From Gnetum montanum (Eukaryota > Streptophyta > Gnetopsida > Gnetales > Gnetaceae): a stretch of 64,000 nt of DNA. Within the stretch, counting starts at the first letter, position 1. The number at the start of each line of letters is the position of its first letter. Under the pieces are notes generated by a model. That model made no database searches. It was not told the origin of the DNA and was given only the letters and a program-made list of their open reading frames with translations. This document shows, piece after piece, positions 11,705-23,589 of this stretch. A program made the position numbers and the translations under genes. The stretch lies in NCBI GenBank assembly GCA_015680685.1, contig MNCI01002996.1, forward strand, positions 702,032 through 766,031, in the 5' to 3' direction.

Positions 11705-13690
11705 CCATATGTGCTAATCATATATGTGGATCTTTAGTTTTTCTATTTTTTATTTTACACATTTTTGTTTTTGCAAGTTATTTATTTTGCAACCTTTTTT
11801 GATTTTAAAATTTTTTCCTATTTTACACCATTTTTTGTTTTACATCATCATTAGTACATTTAACTTTTTCTTGAATATTTTACATTTTATTGTATATCTT
11901 ACTTTATGTTATTGTAATTTTCTAATTTTTGTTAATAAATGTGCTTTGTGCCAACAGGACATAGTGGTGTTGTAGCTATTACTAATGGTGGGTTGTGCTT
12001 AATGTTTTATTTGCTAATTTTTGGTTTCTATATCTGAATTTTTGTACCAATGGCTAAGACATGGTTTCTTTTTTATGGAACAGGCAATGAGTCCACGACA
12101 TCCATGCATCCACAAACTCTATGATTTCCTTGTTTTGAAAGTAGGAGGCTCCTTTCATTAACTAAACTTTTAATAAATTTATGACCTTGGTAGTTTCTAG
12201 AATTAGGAAGGATTTAAAGGTTTACATAGGGTGTGACTTCAAGGGAACTTAATACTCTTTGTACTCTTCTACTTGCTTAGGTGCATGAGTGTTTTCATAG
12301 AATTCTTACCATTTTGTGTTGACCAATAATAAGAAGTTGAATAAAGCCTTTGCATGGTGTGGTTCCCATCCAATAAATAAATCAATAAATACAATTAAAC
12401 AAAAAAAAGAGAAGAAAACAAAATAAAACAAAACATGATGGGAATTCAAAGCACATCCCTTGGACAAATAAATGGGCTACAAGCACTAGCTATGGGATTA
12501 GAAAGACATGTTACCCATGCCTGAAGGTTTCCTCTAACTAAGGCCCTCTTTCACTTTCTGCTTCTTATTTCTTCTCTTTAAGGAATGGTCGTTGTTCTGT
12601 GGGAGCACTCTTATGTCTTGAGAGAATGGATTGGTCTTGGAGTGGTAATGCAAAGTTACTAAAAGTGGTTATTTTTGGTTTGGACTAAGGATGGGTCTTC
12701 TCAGGTCATTTAAACAAAAATCCACAAGGAACTTCTTATGACCTCAATTTAGAATTCCATTCCACCTTCTCCATCATTCATCTATGTTTCCTATAACTCA
12801 CCTCACTACTAATGTCTAGGTTATTAATTTGATGTATTTGTCTAACGTACTTGAATTCTTTGGTAGAATCTTCCAGGTTTTTGTCTTTAAGTTTCATCAA
12901 CCATTAATTGCCTATGGTGCCCACGGACTCCTTAAGTTGAGTTTATGCAAGGGAAAACAATGCATGTGCCTACTATGGGGATTATCCACTTGCATATCTC
13001 TTGGTGGGATTCATTAAGCACCTTATCCTTAGGCATTCTTGCAATCAGAATCTTTCGTACACCCATCTTTTGCATCCAACCATGTGCTCATTTACATATT
13101 TTGTTCAATGCACGCATTCTCCATCAAATTTTTGAATTTTTAAGCTTTCAAAGACCCTCTTTAATGATATCATCATATTCTTGGCATTTCTAGGACTCCA
13201 TGGATCCCAAATTCATTCAAAAATTCATTGTATTTTTTAACATATTCACATTTGAAAATTTTGTTAATGGGGCCCTGTCGATGAAGCCCATCTATATATG
13301 TGGCCCTGTCAAGATAGTACAAAAATAGCATAAATATGCATGATCCCCCTTAGATATTTTCACATTTTCTCACAAACACCAAGAGACTTTTTCAAATTTT
13401 CAAAGCCCAAAAACCTTCTAGTGCCCATAACTTCCTAACCATTTATCCAAATCACTTATAGCTACCAAAGCTAAGCTCTTAGTGGTGGGGCCCACAAATG
13501 TGCCATTTTTTATAGAAAATTTTCACCATTTTTCTAACTCCACAAAGGTTTAACTAAGAAATCAACATTTAAACATCAAATTATAGAAGTTAAACCTTTC
13601 CAACAAGCTTCGGTAACACTTATAATAAAAATTAATTAATAAAATAAGAATAAAATAATTAATCTACCATGATCAATAGGGGAGTGATAC
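11705..13690 (+). mobile_element. Post-pol non-coding spacer of A1
   Basis: About 2 kb with no convincing coding sequence; short T-rich ORFs are chance. It aligns by eye with 50030-52085 in A2 over most of its length. It ends with a segment of GC-rich short repeats and a TATA-like word, listed separately at 13268. Confidence 0.6.
13268..13342 (+). promoter_or_regulatory. Internal U3-like segment upstream of the extra ORF (A1)
   Basis: The segment has GGGGCCCTGTCGATG, then GTGGCCCTGTC, then TAGTACAAAAATAG and TAAATATGCA. The A1 LTR has the same order of parts (GGGCCCCATCAATGTAG, then TATAAATATGCA at about 4801). It lies about 350 bases before the ATG of the extra ORF. A promoter role is inference from this likeness. 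Confidence 0.45.
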
Positions 13691-16158
13691 ATGGAAGACA
13701 AATTCTTATTTTGGAACAACAGGCAAACTTATTCAATGGTCAAAATCAAGGACATCTTAGTGTCCTACTTGGTGTTGGCCATTGCTGAAGCACTGGGGTT
13801 GCTAGAAATTGGGGTGAATCTCACTGAGATTTCAATATAAAAAAGAAATGGATTTGATGGTGCTATGGTGTCAACTACAAGGAGTACAGTGTGCTTACAC
13901 CAATAGAAAGAATTCACTACAAGATTGCACCTTTCACCTAAACCCCACATTGAGGCCCAAAAAGATCACTACCTTTTCTGCCCATGTGTGTGTTGCTTTG
14001 AGTGAGGGATTCCCTATCAACCTTTTAGAGCTGATCTGTTTAGAGATAGAGAAGCAGTTTGAAGAAAATGAACGTGGAAGGAGGGCACTCTCCTTCCCAT
14101 GCCTCATTAGAAAACTCTATCAAATGGGAGGGATAGTCCATTATACAAATGATACTGTTAGATGTGCTCCAACTGCTAATTGGGTAGAGATGATGAAGGA
14201 TAAGACACTTACAACAACTATTCAAGAAGAGGAGCAATAGCCACCACCTCCACCTACCACTTAGAAAATTGTGATGGACATTGTTACAACATCCCAACAA
14301 TTGTGTGAGTACTGAGAATGGCTCTTGAGTAAGAGTAACAACTAGGCATGAGTGGTGGAGACCCATTTGTGTACTGGCTAGTGATGAGTCACCTAAATGA
14401 GATGGCCCAAACAGTAAGCATGATGGGAGAAGGTGGATCCATTTTCTTAGCCCAACAAATATAGTTGTCCACGAGCTCGAATCCTAGTACCATAGAGTTA
14501 ATGGTATCTGTCGTAGAATAGTAGCCACTCCTAGAGATATTTGAGAATGTCACAACCTTCTTAGTGTGCTTGGAGGAAGATGAAGTGGCAATATTATTGG
14601 TGATGCAGCACGAAGGGCAAGAAACAATAGTAAAGGTGGTTGTTGATAGAATTTCCAAAACACTTAATGCACCTACAACATTTGTACTAGATGTCACTAT
14701 ACTCTAAGATGTGCAAACATCTGCAGGGACCATAAGCGACATATTAAGGGAAACACAACATGAAGAATTGTTGGATTGACTGGTGAGAATTGGAAAATCG
14801 CTTCTTGATGTCTTTGATCTTTCGAATAGTGATACTGTAATTCAATTGGAGTTGCTAGAGGCAAGGGGCAAAAACATTATCTTGGAAGGGTAACTGAAAA
14901 TAACCAAGGAGGTGAACAAACAATTGGCTACTGAAGGTGTTGAATTAAGAGCTCAAATTACTAACCCTATATTTTTGAATTTGACATTGACAAGAGATGA
15001 AGCTCTTAAACAACTTCACACCATACTGAAAGGGGTTAAGGATGCAATGAAGACATTAGTATTATATTGATCCTTGGCAAAGGCCACCCAACATAAAATT
15101 TAGAAGACCTTGGACCTAACCCACAAGGAGAATGTGTAATTGACCATAGAGAACCATCGCCTGTGAAATGTTGATGTGTATAAACAATAGTTGACTGACT
15201 TTATTCATCAACAATAGGAGCAACTAGCAGAGCAAACACAAAGCTAAGAAGATTGATAGCTGAGAAAAGAAACCTCTCCATGGAGAAGGTTCGTGCCATT
15301 TGCCAAAAGATTGCAATAGAGGTAGCTTCCTAGAAATCAAAGGCTCTTAAATTTGAGAGAGTCAAGGATCACTACAGAGACCAAATCACCCTACAAAATG
15401 AAGTAAATGAAAAACATATTCAAGTAACAAAGGAAAAGGTGAACAAGATCCTCCAACAACTCCAACAAAGATGTGAATTGTGGCATCCCATCACTGATGG
15501 GATTGATCAGTACAATAAAGCAAAAATTCACCTAAAGGAGTTTCAGATAGAGGAAATGATGGAATGCATGGAGCTTACCAATCTTTGGTATGTAAATTTG
15601 GCTATCTTGACTGTTGGATGACCGTGGTTGGAACTAGAGAAGCAAGTGACTAGCTTGTACTTCTTATACGAGGCTAAGTTTAAGCACCACAAGGACACCA
15701 AGTAAAAGCTTATAGTGGCAAATGTGAAACCCGAGGTTCTCAAGGGTAAATACAATTATTAGAGATTTGTTGCTGAGAACATGGCCAAAATAATGAATGA
15801 CTACTAGGAGCTGCAAAACACAGTCAGGGCATTCAATGTCAAACGTAAATAATTCATTGCCTAGTTTATCAATGTTAAGGAGTTGTTCCTAATAATACCC
15901 TATTTGTGGGATATCCCCATTCTAGCTTACATTGGTAATGCCATGTGGATTGTGAATGATCCCTAGATCAAGGAGGAGAAGATGAAGGCATTACTAGATG
16001 CCTTTCACCTTTCATTGAAGGTTGCATTTGCAGCAAAACAATCACAGCTACCTCAGCCACCACACATGCTTGAAGTTCGTGAAGGTCCTTTAGAACCTTA
16101 GGAGCCTCCACCACCTGGGACTGTTTAATCTTCTCAATCACCTTCATGCCATTAGAGG
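13691..16158 (+). pseudogene. Extra ORF downstream of integrase (A1): Transposase_32-like region plus coiled coil
   Basis: A long degenerate frame follows the non-coding spacer. Its start has KIKDILVSYLVLAIAEALGL, which has a counterpart in A2 at about 52510. The open part 13848-14240 encodes a region with INLLELICLEIEKQ and ALSFPCLIRKLY, resembling the plant transposon protein domain called Transposase_32 in Pfam. From about 14870 to 15780 the translation is rich in E, K, Q and L in a heptad-like pattern, a probable coiled coil. A proline-rich tail follows (about 16040-16120). I see no signal peptide or membrane segment, so it does not look like an envelope protein. Its role is unknown. Stops and frameshifts are numerous. 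Confidence 0.6.
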
Positions 16159-16327
16159 ATGTGTTGTCCAATTTTTGGTGTCATGAACATTACAAATTTT
16201 TGTAATGTTGTTGATTTGTACACTCAAGCAGTCACTTTTGTTATGTTGGTTTGTTTTGTCAAGAGTTAGTCAATAATCCCATACCTTCCCAATTTTGTAA
16301 AGGAACTTGAGGATGAGTTTTCATTTA

Positions 16328-16339
16328 GTTGTGGGGCTA
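16328..16339 (+). promoter_or_regulatory. Polypurine tract of A1
   Basis: GTTGTGGGGCTA is followed directly by TGATGAAG, the start of a family A LTR. The same arrangement is at 54012 in A2. Confidence 0.6.
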
Positions 16340-16356
16340 TGATGAAGTGTCAAAGT
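16340..16356 (+). repeat. Truncated start of the A1 3' LTR
   Basis: Only TGATGAAGTGTCAAAGT of the 3' LTR is present before the sequence changes to the PNRC-like block. I found no remainder of this LTR elsewhere in the window, so it was lost rather than only split. Confidence 0.65.
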
Positions 16357-17625
16357 TCTTGGAAAAATAATAATTTTTTAATCATGTCATAGACTTCGTT
16401 CATTTCGTTTTCACCTTTTCCTTCAGTTTTTTCATCTTTCCATCACTTCCATCCCTATCCTTAGAATCAACAGGTTTTTTCTCCCTATTTGACCAATCAT
16501 TCCTTTGATTCAACGATTTCCTTGCCATGACCACATACCATGCACAAAAGCTTTTCAGTTCCAATGCTTCCTAATAGCAAGGCTAAAGCTACTTCAAGGA
16601 CAAGGAAAGATGGGCACCATCACATTTCAAGAAGAAAAAGCATGCCTAAAAGTTGAAGTTCAATGTTGCTAGAATAGCCCGAATTATAGAAACCTTGAAA
16701 CATCAACAAGAGTGACAACAGAGATGTCAAAAAAAAATCACTAAAATTTCCATGTAGGTGGAAGAAGGAAACAAAGAACACATAGCATTATGGAAAGCTA
16801 GTGGCAGAGAAGCATGGTCCAGTAGCTTGTTATAGAAAAAATTTAGAATTAAAGAACGTTGTAAATAAATTCTCTATATACAAAGTCGATTCCAAACTAT
16901 CAAATAGCAGACGAGGAGAGACTTGTCCAAATAATTATGAGAGAAAATCTGAAATAGATTGTCATGAAGAGGAGACGGATGCAAATGAGATAAAGCTAGA
17001 ATTTCTTCAAATGTAAGAGGATGTGGTATTTTATGGAAGTCACACTTGTTCTTGAGTTGTCGATCATGTTTCCAACCTGCAAATCATGGAGACCAAGTAT
17101 CTAGGTTGCAATGGTGAAGCCCTAGACTAGATGAATGGGGGACCTAGGGAGGAATCTTTCTTTTAGAGACAACTAAGTAATGATTTTCCTTCCAAAAAGA
17201 TCAGTGAGGCCTTGAGGAAAGGGCTTGATTTACATCCTAAGCAACAAGCCCAGTGTTTTGAACACAACCCAAAATTAACCAAGTCTAGCTTAGATGAAGA
17301 TCATTATCAAGATTTTTCAAACTATGCAATGATAGAGAATTAGGCAGGCCCTGCATACACGAATTCTCCTTCATCGAGTTCTCTACCGCTTTTGAGGTTT
17401 TCGATAAGATAGTTGAGAAGTGTTTTTGTGGAGCTGCCACCTTGTAGTGAAGAGCTTTACAAGGTTGCTGCTAAACTAGGATCACAATCTGCTCCTTCTT
17501 AGCCTCTTAGAGATGCACCAAATAGTGGAGTAAATAGAAAAAAATGGCAAGGCTTATTCACAGATCTGGCTTCAGCTATAAGAAGCTTGAAGAGGATCTT
17601 GAAACTTGATTTTGCTTCTTGAATA
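16357..17625 (+). pseudogene. PNRC-motif host-type gene, decayed copy 1
   Basis: This is a degenerate, apparently intronless coding block. It aligns with 26550-27755 and is not a retrotransposon gene I recognise. Translation shows a Ser/Pro/Gln-rich start (NQQVFSPY, HTMHKSFS), then SLKFPCRWKKE at about 16740, LHPKQQ at about 17232, and a C-terminal motif AGPAYTNSPSSSSLPLLRF near 17347. That motif resembles the proline-rich nuclear receptor coactivator (PNRC) motif found in a plant protein family. The end SLKRILKLDFAS at about 17585-17620 recalls the LRRILNLD end I associate with that family. In-frame stops (for example 16679, 17014, 17341) show that it is dead. It lies directly upstream of a copia LTR in both copies. 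The PNRC assignment is moderate; the copy relationship is strong. Confidence 0.6.
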
Positions 17626-18133
17626 GTTTGGCTATGAAATAGTAGCTGTGTTTTCCTATAGATATTTGATAATCTGGTCTATTGGGTTGTAAAAAATAAT
17701 GTGTGGAACAGGAACATGTAAGTGGTGGTATGCTATTTTGTAATTGCTAAATAGTTCTTGCTTTGTCCACTAGTGTAGCAAAATCCTAATGGATGGTGTA
17801 TGCTTGATCATGAAATAATGCAAGGCATGTAATGTTGTAATCTCGATGTCTCCTGCATTAGTTTTTTCTTTTGAAATTGATCATTTATGTATGAATGTGG
17901 CTATTCATCCTTGGCTTATGTAATCGATGATAAGTAGGTTTATGTAAAGTCTATAGTGTAAAATGATCTTGGAATGGAGGACCACTGAGAAGACATATGG
18001 TCTTATGAGGTAACAAAAAGGATAAGTACAAACCTATTTGGTTCATTGTACAAAATTTTGTTAATGTTCACCATGCATAGTTTCATTCCATGGTTAGGAT
18101 ATTTATCCTTGGCTTCACTGTGCATATTGTATT
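17626..18133 (+). other. 3' flank shared by both PNRC-like copies
   Basis: This non-coding stretch is shared, with divergence, by copy 2 (27756-27967 plus 31094-31391). It looks like the 3' untranslated region of the captured gene. Around 17817-17840 it represents the empty site of the hAT insertion in copy 2. Confidence 0.6.
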
Positions 18134-18599
18134 TGTAAGAAAGTTAGAATAAATCCTAATTAATTAGGGCCTTATTTTGTGGATCAACTTACCAAAATTA
18201 GTTTATTCTCTGAATCAATTAGGACCTAATTTTGTGGATCAACATCCCAAAATTAGTTGATTCTCTAAATAAATTATGGCCTAATTTTTGGATGAACTTA
18301 CCAAAATTAGCTAATCCTCTAGATCAATTAGGGTTTGATTTTGTGAATCAACTTATCAAAATTAGTTGATTCTCTAAATTAATTAGGGCCTCATTTTGTG
18401 GATCTACTTATCAAAATTAGTTGATTCTCATAATTAATTTTTGTCATTAATATCTGTAAATTATTTTGTGGATCTACTTACCAAAATTAGTAGATTTCCT
18501 ATTGTAATTCTTTGATATAAATTGTTGTAATTGTTGATTCAAGATTAATGAGAGTGAGAGAATTATTTTTCCAATCTTTTCTTTTCTTATTCCTATTCA
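18134..18599 (+). repeat. Ty1/copia LTR, copy 1
   Basis: The segment begins TGTAAGAAAGTTAGAAT, ends TTCCTATTCA and is followed at once by a copia primer site and gag. The last part (TATTGTAATTC, then TATAAATTG and AATGAGAGTGAGAG) is typical of copia LTR ends. The left edge is less certain, because the similarity to copy 2 continues leftward into the PNRC-like block. The LTR holds an internal 54-bp tandem repeat. Confidence 0.65.
18168..18440 (+). repeat. 54-bp tandem repeat within the copia LTR
   Basis: About five diverged units contain GATCAACTTACCAAAATTAG and GATTCTCTAAATCAATTAGG. The unit length is 54 bases between the first and second repeats. The array is present again at about 31430-31700. 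Confidence 0.75.
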
Positions 18600-18611
18600 T
18601 AGTATCAAATC
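18600..18611 (+). promoter_or_regulatory. Copia primer binding site
   Basis: TAGTATCAAATC matches the usual copia site TGGTATCAGAGC (initiator tRNA-Met) at 9 of 12 positions and lies directly after the LTR. Confidence 0.65.
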
Positions 18612-18652
18612 TAGTTCCTTCATCGGCATGAGAACCTAGTTGGTAAACCAAA

Positions 18653-19610
18653 ATGGCAACTAGGACATCTAAATTCTCTATAGTGGAATCCTCCTTGATT
18701 CCAACTATCTCAATTCCACCCTTATCCCTTTCCTCTCTCAAACCAAAAATCATTCTCTTCAAATCACCATACATCAATTAAATGAAAATAATTTCTATGA
18801 ATGGTATCAATCAATCCTACTCATGATCAAAGAGGGGGAAAATGTGCTCATGATTAAAGAGAGAGAAAAAATGGGCTACTTGACTAGAGCAATTGCCATG
18901 CTTGAAGAATGTTCTACCACCTATAGCAAATGGAAGGTGGAAAACTCAATGGTGATGGCTTGGTTGATCAATTTAATGGAGCCCAAAATTGAAAAGTTAT
19001 ATTTATTTTATCAAATAGCCAAGGAGATCTAGGATACCATGAAAGAGATGTATTTAGACCTTGAAAACATTTCATAAAGCTTCGAAGTTTGATCTACCAT
19101 TTGCAATACTCAGCAAGGTAACTCGTCAGCCACTGAATATTTCAATACTCTCTTAGAACTATGGCAAGAAATTGATGTATTCCATAATATGACTTGGAAA
19201 TCTCTTGATGATGTGATCATGTATAACAAAATGGTGGAAAGAGAGTAGATTTTTTATTTTTTGTAGGAACTTAACAAAGATCTTGATGAAGTTTGGGGAC
19301 GAGTACTTGGTACTAAACCACTCCCCTCCTTGAAGGAATTTTTTTCAAAAGTGAGAAGGGAAGAAAGTAGAAAGAAAGTGATGATGCACTCTCAAAATCC
19401 ACCCACTGAAGCCATGTCCATGGTTCAACTCATGTTGCAAACCATGAAGGAGGTAAATCAAGGAACCAAAAGGGAAAAGATAAACAACCATGGTAAGAGC
19501 ATTGTAATAAGCCCTATCACACCAAGGATATGTGTTGGGATATACATGGAAAGTCTATGGATTGAAAACCACAGAGCCAATGAAGGAACAACAAGTTAGC
19601 ATACATGGCT
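18653..19610 (+). pseudogene. Ty1/copia gag
   Basis: The ATG at 18653 is about 50 bases after the primer site. Translation in mixed frames gives a typical plant copia gag: MGYLTRAIA, WKVENSMVMAWLINLM (about 18930), TEYFNTLLELWQEID (about 19135), FSKVRREESRKK (about 19344). These are the blocks of the UBN2-type gag domain. Stops and frameshifts (18779, 19030, 19075, 19246) break it. Confidence 0.85.
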
Positions 19611-21023
19611 GAATCATCAAATGAGATGAAGGTTGCCTTAAACCTATTTATTGATGAACAGCTACAAGTACTCTGGAAAGTATTTAATGTCTCCCAAAAT
19701 AGTAAGGAAATCGAGGCTACTCCTAAAACTCCTACTGCACTTGCTTCCCAACAAGGTAATACTAGCCTTGTCTCTTCCTAATTGTCCTACAAGGGTTCCT
19801 TAAATGGTTGGATCGTAGATATGGGAGCCTCTGACCACATGACTAGTGCATTAGAAGCATTTTGTACATATGAAGACCATGTGGATAAAATTAGAATCAC
19901 AGTGGTTGATGGTTTGCTAAGTTGAGCTATAGGCTATGGAGATGTAAAATTGCCTAGGTTTATTTTAAAATCCATGCTTTATGTTCAGAATTTAAAATGC
20001 AATTTGCTCTTGATTAGTAAGCTAACTAAAGACTTGAATAGTGTTGTAACATTTTTTCCTTCTCATTGTGAGTTTCAGGATTTGTCATCGGGGAGGATGT
20101 TTGACAATGTTGAGGAGTGACATGGCTTGTATTATCTTATTGGTACTAGTTCTCCATCGAAGTTTGAATCCCCTACAACCTCATTTATCTCTTTTGAGTT
20201 TACTCTTGAGTATGAGGTAATGCTTTGGCATAAAAGACTAGGACACCCAAATTTTACATATTTGAAACATTTGCGTTCCCATATGTTTACTAATAAAGAT
20301 CCTTCATCTTTCAAGTGTGATAATTGTATTCGTGCAAAACAAATTTGAACATCTCATCCTTATAAACCTTCTGTTCCATTTCATCTTATTCACAGTGATG
20401 TATGGGATGCTTCACGGATACCAAATTTAACTAGGGGATGTTGGTTTGTAACTTTCATAAATAATCATACTCGTGTATGTTGGGTATACCAAATGAGAGA
20501 TAAATCCAAAGTTAGCTTACTATTCAAAGAATTCCATAAGCTTGTTACAAATGTCTTCTAATCGTCAACTCATATTCTTTGTTCAGATAATAGTAAAGAA
20601 TATTTTTCTCAAGAGCTTAAATCATATTTAGGTGAGCATGGAATCTTTTACCAAAGTTCTTATGCCCATACACCCCAACAAAACGGGGTTGTAGAACAAA
20701 AAAATAGACATCTTTTGGAGGTAGCTTGATCAATTATGCTTACTAGCTATGTTCCTCAATCCTTATGGGAAGAATCTATTCTCACATCTCCATATCTCAT
20801 TAATCGAGTATCGACTAGAACTCTTCAATACCAAACTCCACTAAGTCTTCTCTTATCAGCCTTTCCTTCTACATGGATTCTCAACAATCTTCCACCTTGT
20901 GTCTTTGGATGTGTCGTATATGTACATAATGCTCAACCAAATCATTGGAAACTTTATCCAAAAGCCCTTAAGTGTGTATTCTTAGGGTATTCTCCTACAC
21001 AAAAAGGGTATAAATGCTACTAC

Positions 21024-21028
21024 CCTCC
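21024..21028. repeat. Target site duplication, left
   Basis: CCTCC here and at 21875-21879 flank the solo LTR exactly. Five bases is the size expected for a gypsy integrase. Confidence 0.85.
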
Positions 21029-21874
21029 TAATAAGCAGTGAGTTACCCCTACGCCCAACCATACAGATCATGAAGCGTTCACGTGCAATCTGGTCAAATT
21101 TTATAGACTCTATAGTTTCTGGTGCATTAGTCTTCTAGGCAGTGAACCTTGCCCTAAGGTTGTTCGTTGTCTTCCCAATTACACTTTTGATGCACATGGT
21201 ATGGTTAAGTGTAATCAAGGCAAATAGAGAGATGAAGTATTTTAATGACTAATTTAATTTAACTACTTAACTAGTCTTTAACTAGTCCTTACATAGGTGT
21301 CTGGTCCCACTTTCTGTACACGTCATGAACCCACGTATCCACTATTGGGTTACTAAGTAATAACGCTACTAGGATTACCAAGTGAATATGTGTTTATACT
21401 CAAAGTGGTTGTACGTATATACTTAATCTATTTAGCTTACTCTACTTAATCACTTAATTGACTTAATCATTGAGAAACATTAAATAAATAACTAAAAACA
21501 TTAAATGCATGAATAAAACATATAAACTATCCAGAATTCTATGAGGTTTATTAAGAAGCTTATCTTTATTGCTACACACACTGTTGTGCTCAGGTACAAC
21601 AATGCTTGAATAAAGAGCCACATACTCAATGACTCCTGTTGTGAGTACTCGGGAAAATATTTTAACTTTCAAATGTAAAACCTACAAGAGTTCAGGTACT
21701 ACTATGACTTAAATGCCATTAAACACAGTTGGCAGCTTGTATTTATAGTTTTTGCTATAGTATTGCATTAATGGGGCCTCGTAGACATAGCAAATGCTAC
21801 GTCGATGTAGCCCCATCGACAAGGAAAAACCATGTAAATAGGGTCCCATCAACACAACACTTTGATGCTCATCA
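21029..21874 (-). mobile_element. Solo LTR, family A, inserted in copia pol
   Basis: The 846-bp LTR lies in reverse orientation. Read on the minus strand it starts TGATGAGCATC and ends in the common tail (here TTATTA instead of TCATCA). U3 contains the GTAGCATTTGCTATG half-hairpin and ATCGATG words; a TATAAATAC box is at about 21737. No internal region is attached, so it is the product of LTR-LTR recombination. The 5-bp duplication is perfect and the copia frame is restored across it. Confidence 0.92.
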
Positions 21875-22354
21875 CCTCCTTTAAAACATGTTTTTGTATC
21901 ATGTGATGCCACATTTCTCAAACATGAACTTTGTTATCCCAATGTTACTCTTTAGGGGGAGAATCAACCTATAGAAAAGCAACACTAGGATTTAATCATA
22001 TTCCTACCAATTTCTATGCTTGAGTTCTCACTAGAAAATCATGTCACATCTCATGTCAAATCAGTCTAAGAGTCAGATTCAAATCTAGGGGGAAAGTCAC
22101 ACCCAAAACCAATTTTGAGATATTCTAGACGACCACAAGCTCCTCAACAAACCCAAGAGCCCAAACCAATGATAGACCCAAGTGATGGAGGTATATAGGA
22201 GTAGTATGAGATGGTGAATGATAATGAAAAGATTGATGACTTGGATCTTCCAATTGTAGTTAGAAAAGGGGTGAGGTCATGTGTAAAATATCAATAATTG
22301 GGATGACCTAGTTTGAGTATTTATGTTACTTTGACTAGGAGCTCTCTTTTTTTG

Positions 22355-23585
22355 GAGGAGTGTAATGGTCATTCCTAGTTTGTTGCTGTGTGTTGTTCAT
22401 GATGTCACTAAGTTTATGGTAGCAAGCGTTATGTGGGTTGGGATCACTTACCATAACTTGCTCCAATGAGGAAACCTCTTCATTTTCTGTTTCATGAGGT
22501 ACATTAAGAACCATAATAGGAGGTTTTCACTTTTTTTGACCTTGGGTGTTGTTGTCATATAATGCTAAAAATTGGGGACAAGTTTTCTTAGAATGTTGCC
22601 TCATGTTATGGAGGAGGCAATAATCATCATTGGTTGATGAACTTGGCTTTTCTGGTTGTATAGGACCCTTGTTGTTGTTTCTCTTTAATTCAACTATTTT
22701 GTTAGAAAGTTTTTGAAGCAAAGTTAATATCTAAGTCGTTTGATCTTGAGTTTGAGTTGGGGGTTTAATAGGGTTGGGTTTATGATTGATTGGATTCAGG
22801 TCTTCGATTGGTTATCATTCAAACTAGTGTTAGATGGTAGGGATGAAGAAGATGTGGGACCTTGAAAGTAGTTGTTTGTAGGTTGAGTCATTTGAAGGGG
22901 AACAAGAGTTTGGAACATAGTATTGGCCATTGGGAAAGTTGGTAGAGAGTTAGATTGCATGGGATTACTAATGCTCATCATTCCGAATTAAGTTTGAATG
23001 CTATTCATAAGGGTGATTTGTTCTAACTTCACGGCTTTAGCCATTGCTCCTTGTATTTCTGCTATGTTAGGGTCCAATTTGATGGCATAGGCGAAGAATG
23101 GATTGATGCTAGAGAGGTAAAAGCTGAGGATACCATCGGGTTGTGGATGCATCTCACTTGGCACAAAGGCTAGCTGGTGAATGAATCTTAGGTTATAATT
23201 CCAGACGCTTTTCCCAGGTAGCTTTCTTAAGTTAGCGAAGTTGCTAGATGTTATGGCAAGGCTTGTGAATTTGTCAAATTGAATCAAAAACTTATTTTTG
23301 AACTCTTTCCATGAGTTAATGGAGGCATTGGCGAGCATCAAAAACCATTAGGCTGCTTTGGTTCTGAACGTTGTCACAAATACCCTATATGCCACATTGT
23401 TTTGGACAATGTTGTGGGTGCCTAGCAAAGTTTCAAAACATTGTATATGTTGATGGGGCATCACTAGTAGTGCTTGTGGGATTGAAAAACAAATTTATAT
23501 TTTGAAGTGATTTTGGAATATCATGATAATTAGTGAAGTTGAAGGGGTTGCTAACCAAAGGAGTTGGGGGTTGATTAGCTGCCAT
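22355..23585 (-). pseudogene. Gypsy gag on the reverse strand
   Basis: A gag gene starts MAANQPPTPL at 23585 and reads leftward. The capsid region (22988-23341) has SWKEFKNKFLIQFDKF and the WNYNLRFIHQL block typical of the retrotransposon gag domain. A zinc-binding sequence (CLLHNMRQHSKKTC at about 22605) follows, of the type found in Athila/Tat gags. After 22500 a short further piece (EEVSSLEQVM) runs to about 22355, where it abuts the truncated copia element. There is one frameshift near 23340 and stops near 22725. No pol follows. Confidence 0.8.
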
Positions 23586-23589
23586 CTTA

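Larger units (their letters stand above)
19795..22350 (+). pseudogene. Ty1/copia protease and integrase, RT missing, split by a solo LTR
   Basis: The protease is marked by IVDMGASDHMT (about 19809), with M in place of S/T at the second active-site position. The pre-integrase zinc region follows (LWHKRLGHPN at about 20222, CDNCIRAKQ at about 20319). The integrase core shows HSDVWD (about 20393), the second catalytic Asp in CSDNSKEYF (about 20582) and the Glu in QQNGVVEQKNRH (about 20677). The frame is interrupted at 21028 by a reverse solo LTR and resumes in frame after 21879. It continues to the linker before RT and stops being recognisable at about 22350, so RT and RNase H are absent. Confidence 0.85.

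Noticed and set aside
13691-16158. Extra ORF as an envelope gene
   Set aside because: No signal peptide, membrane segment or glycoprotein-like pattern is visible; the composition suggests a coiled coil.
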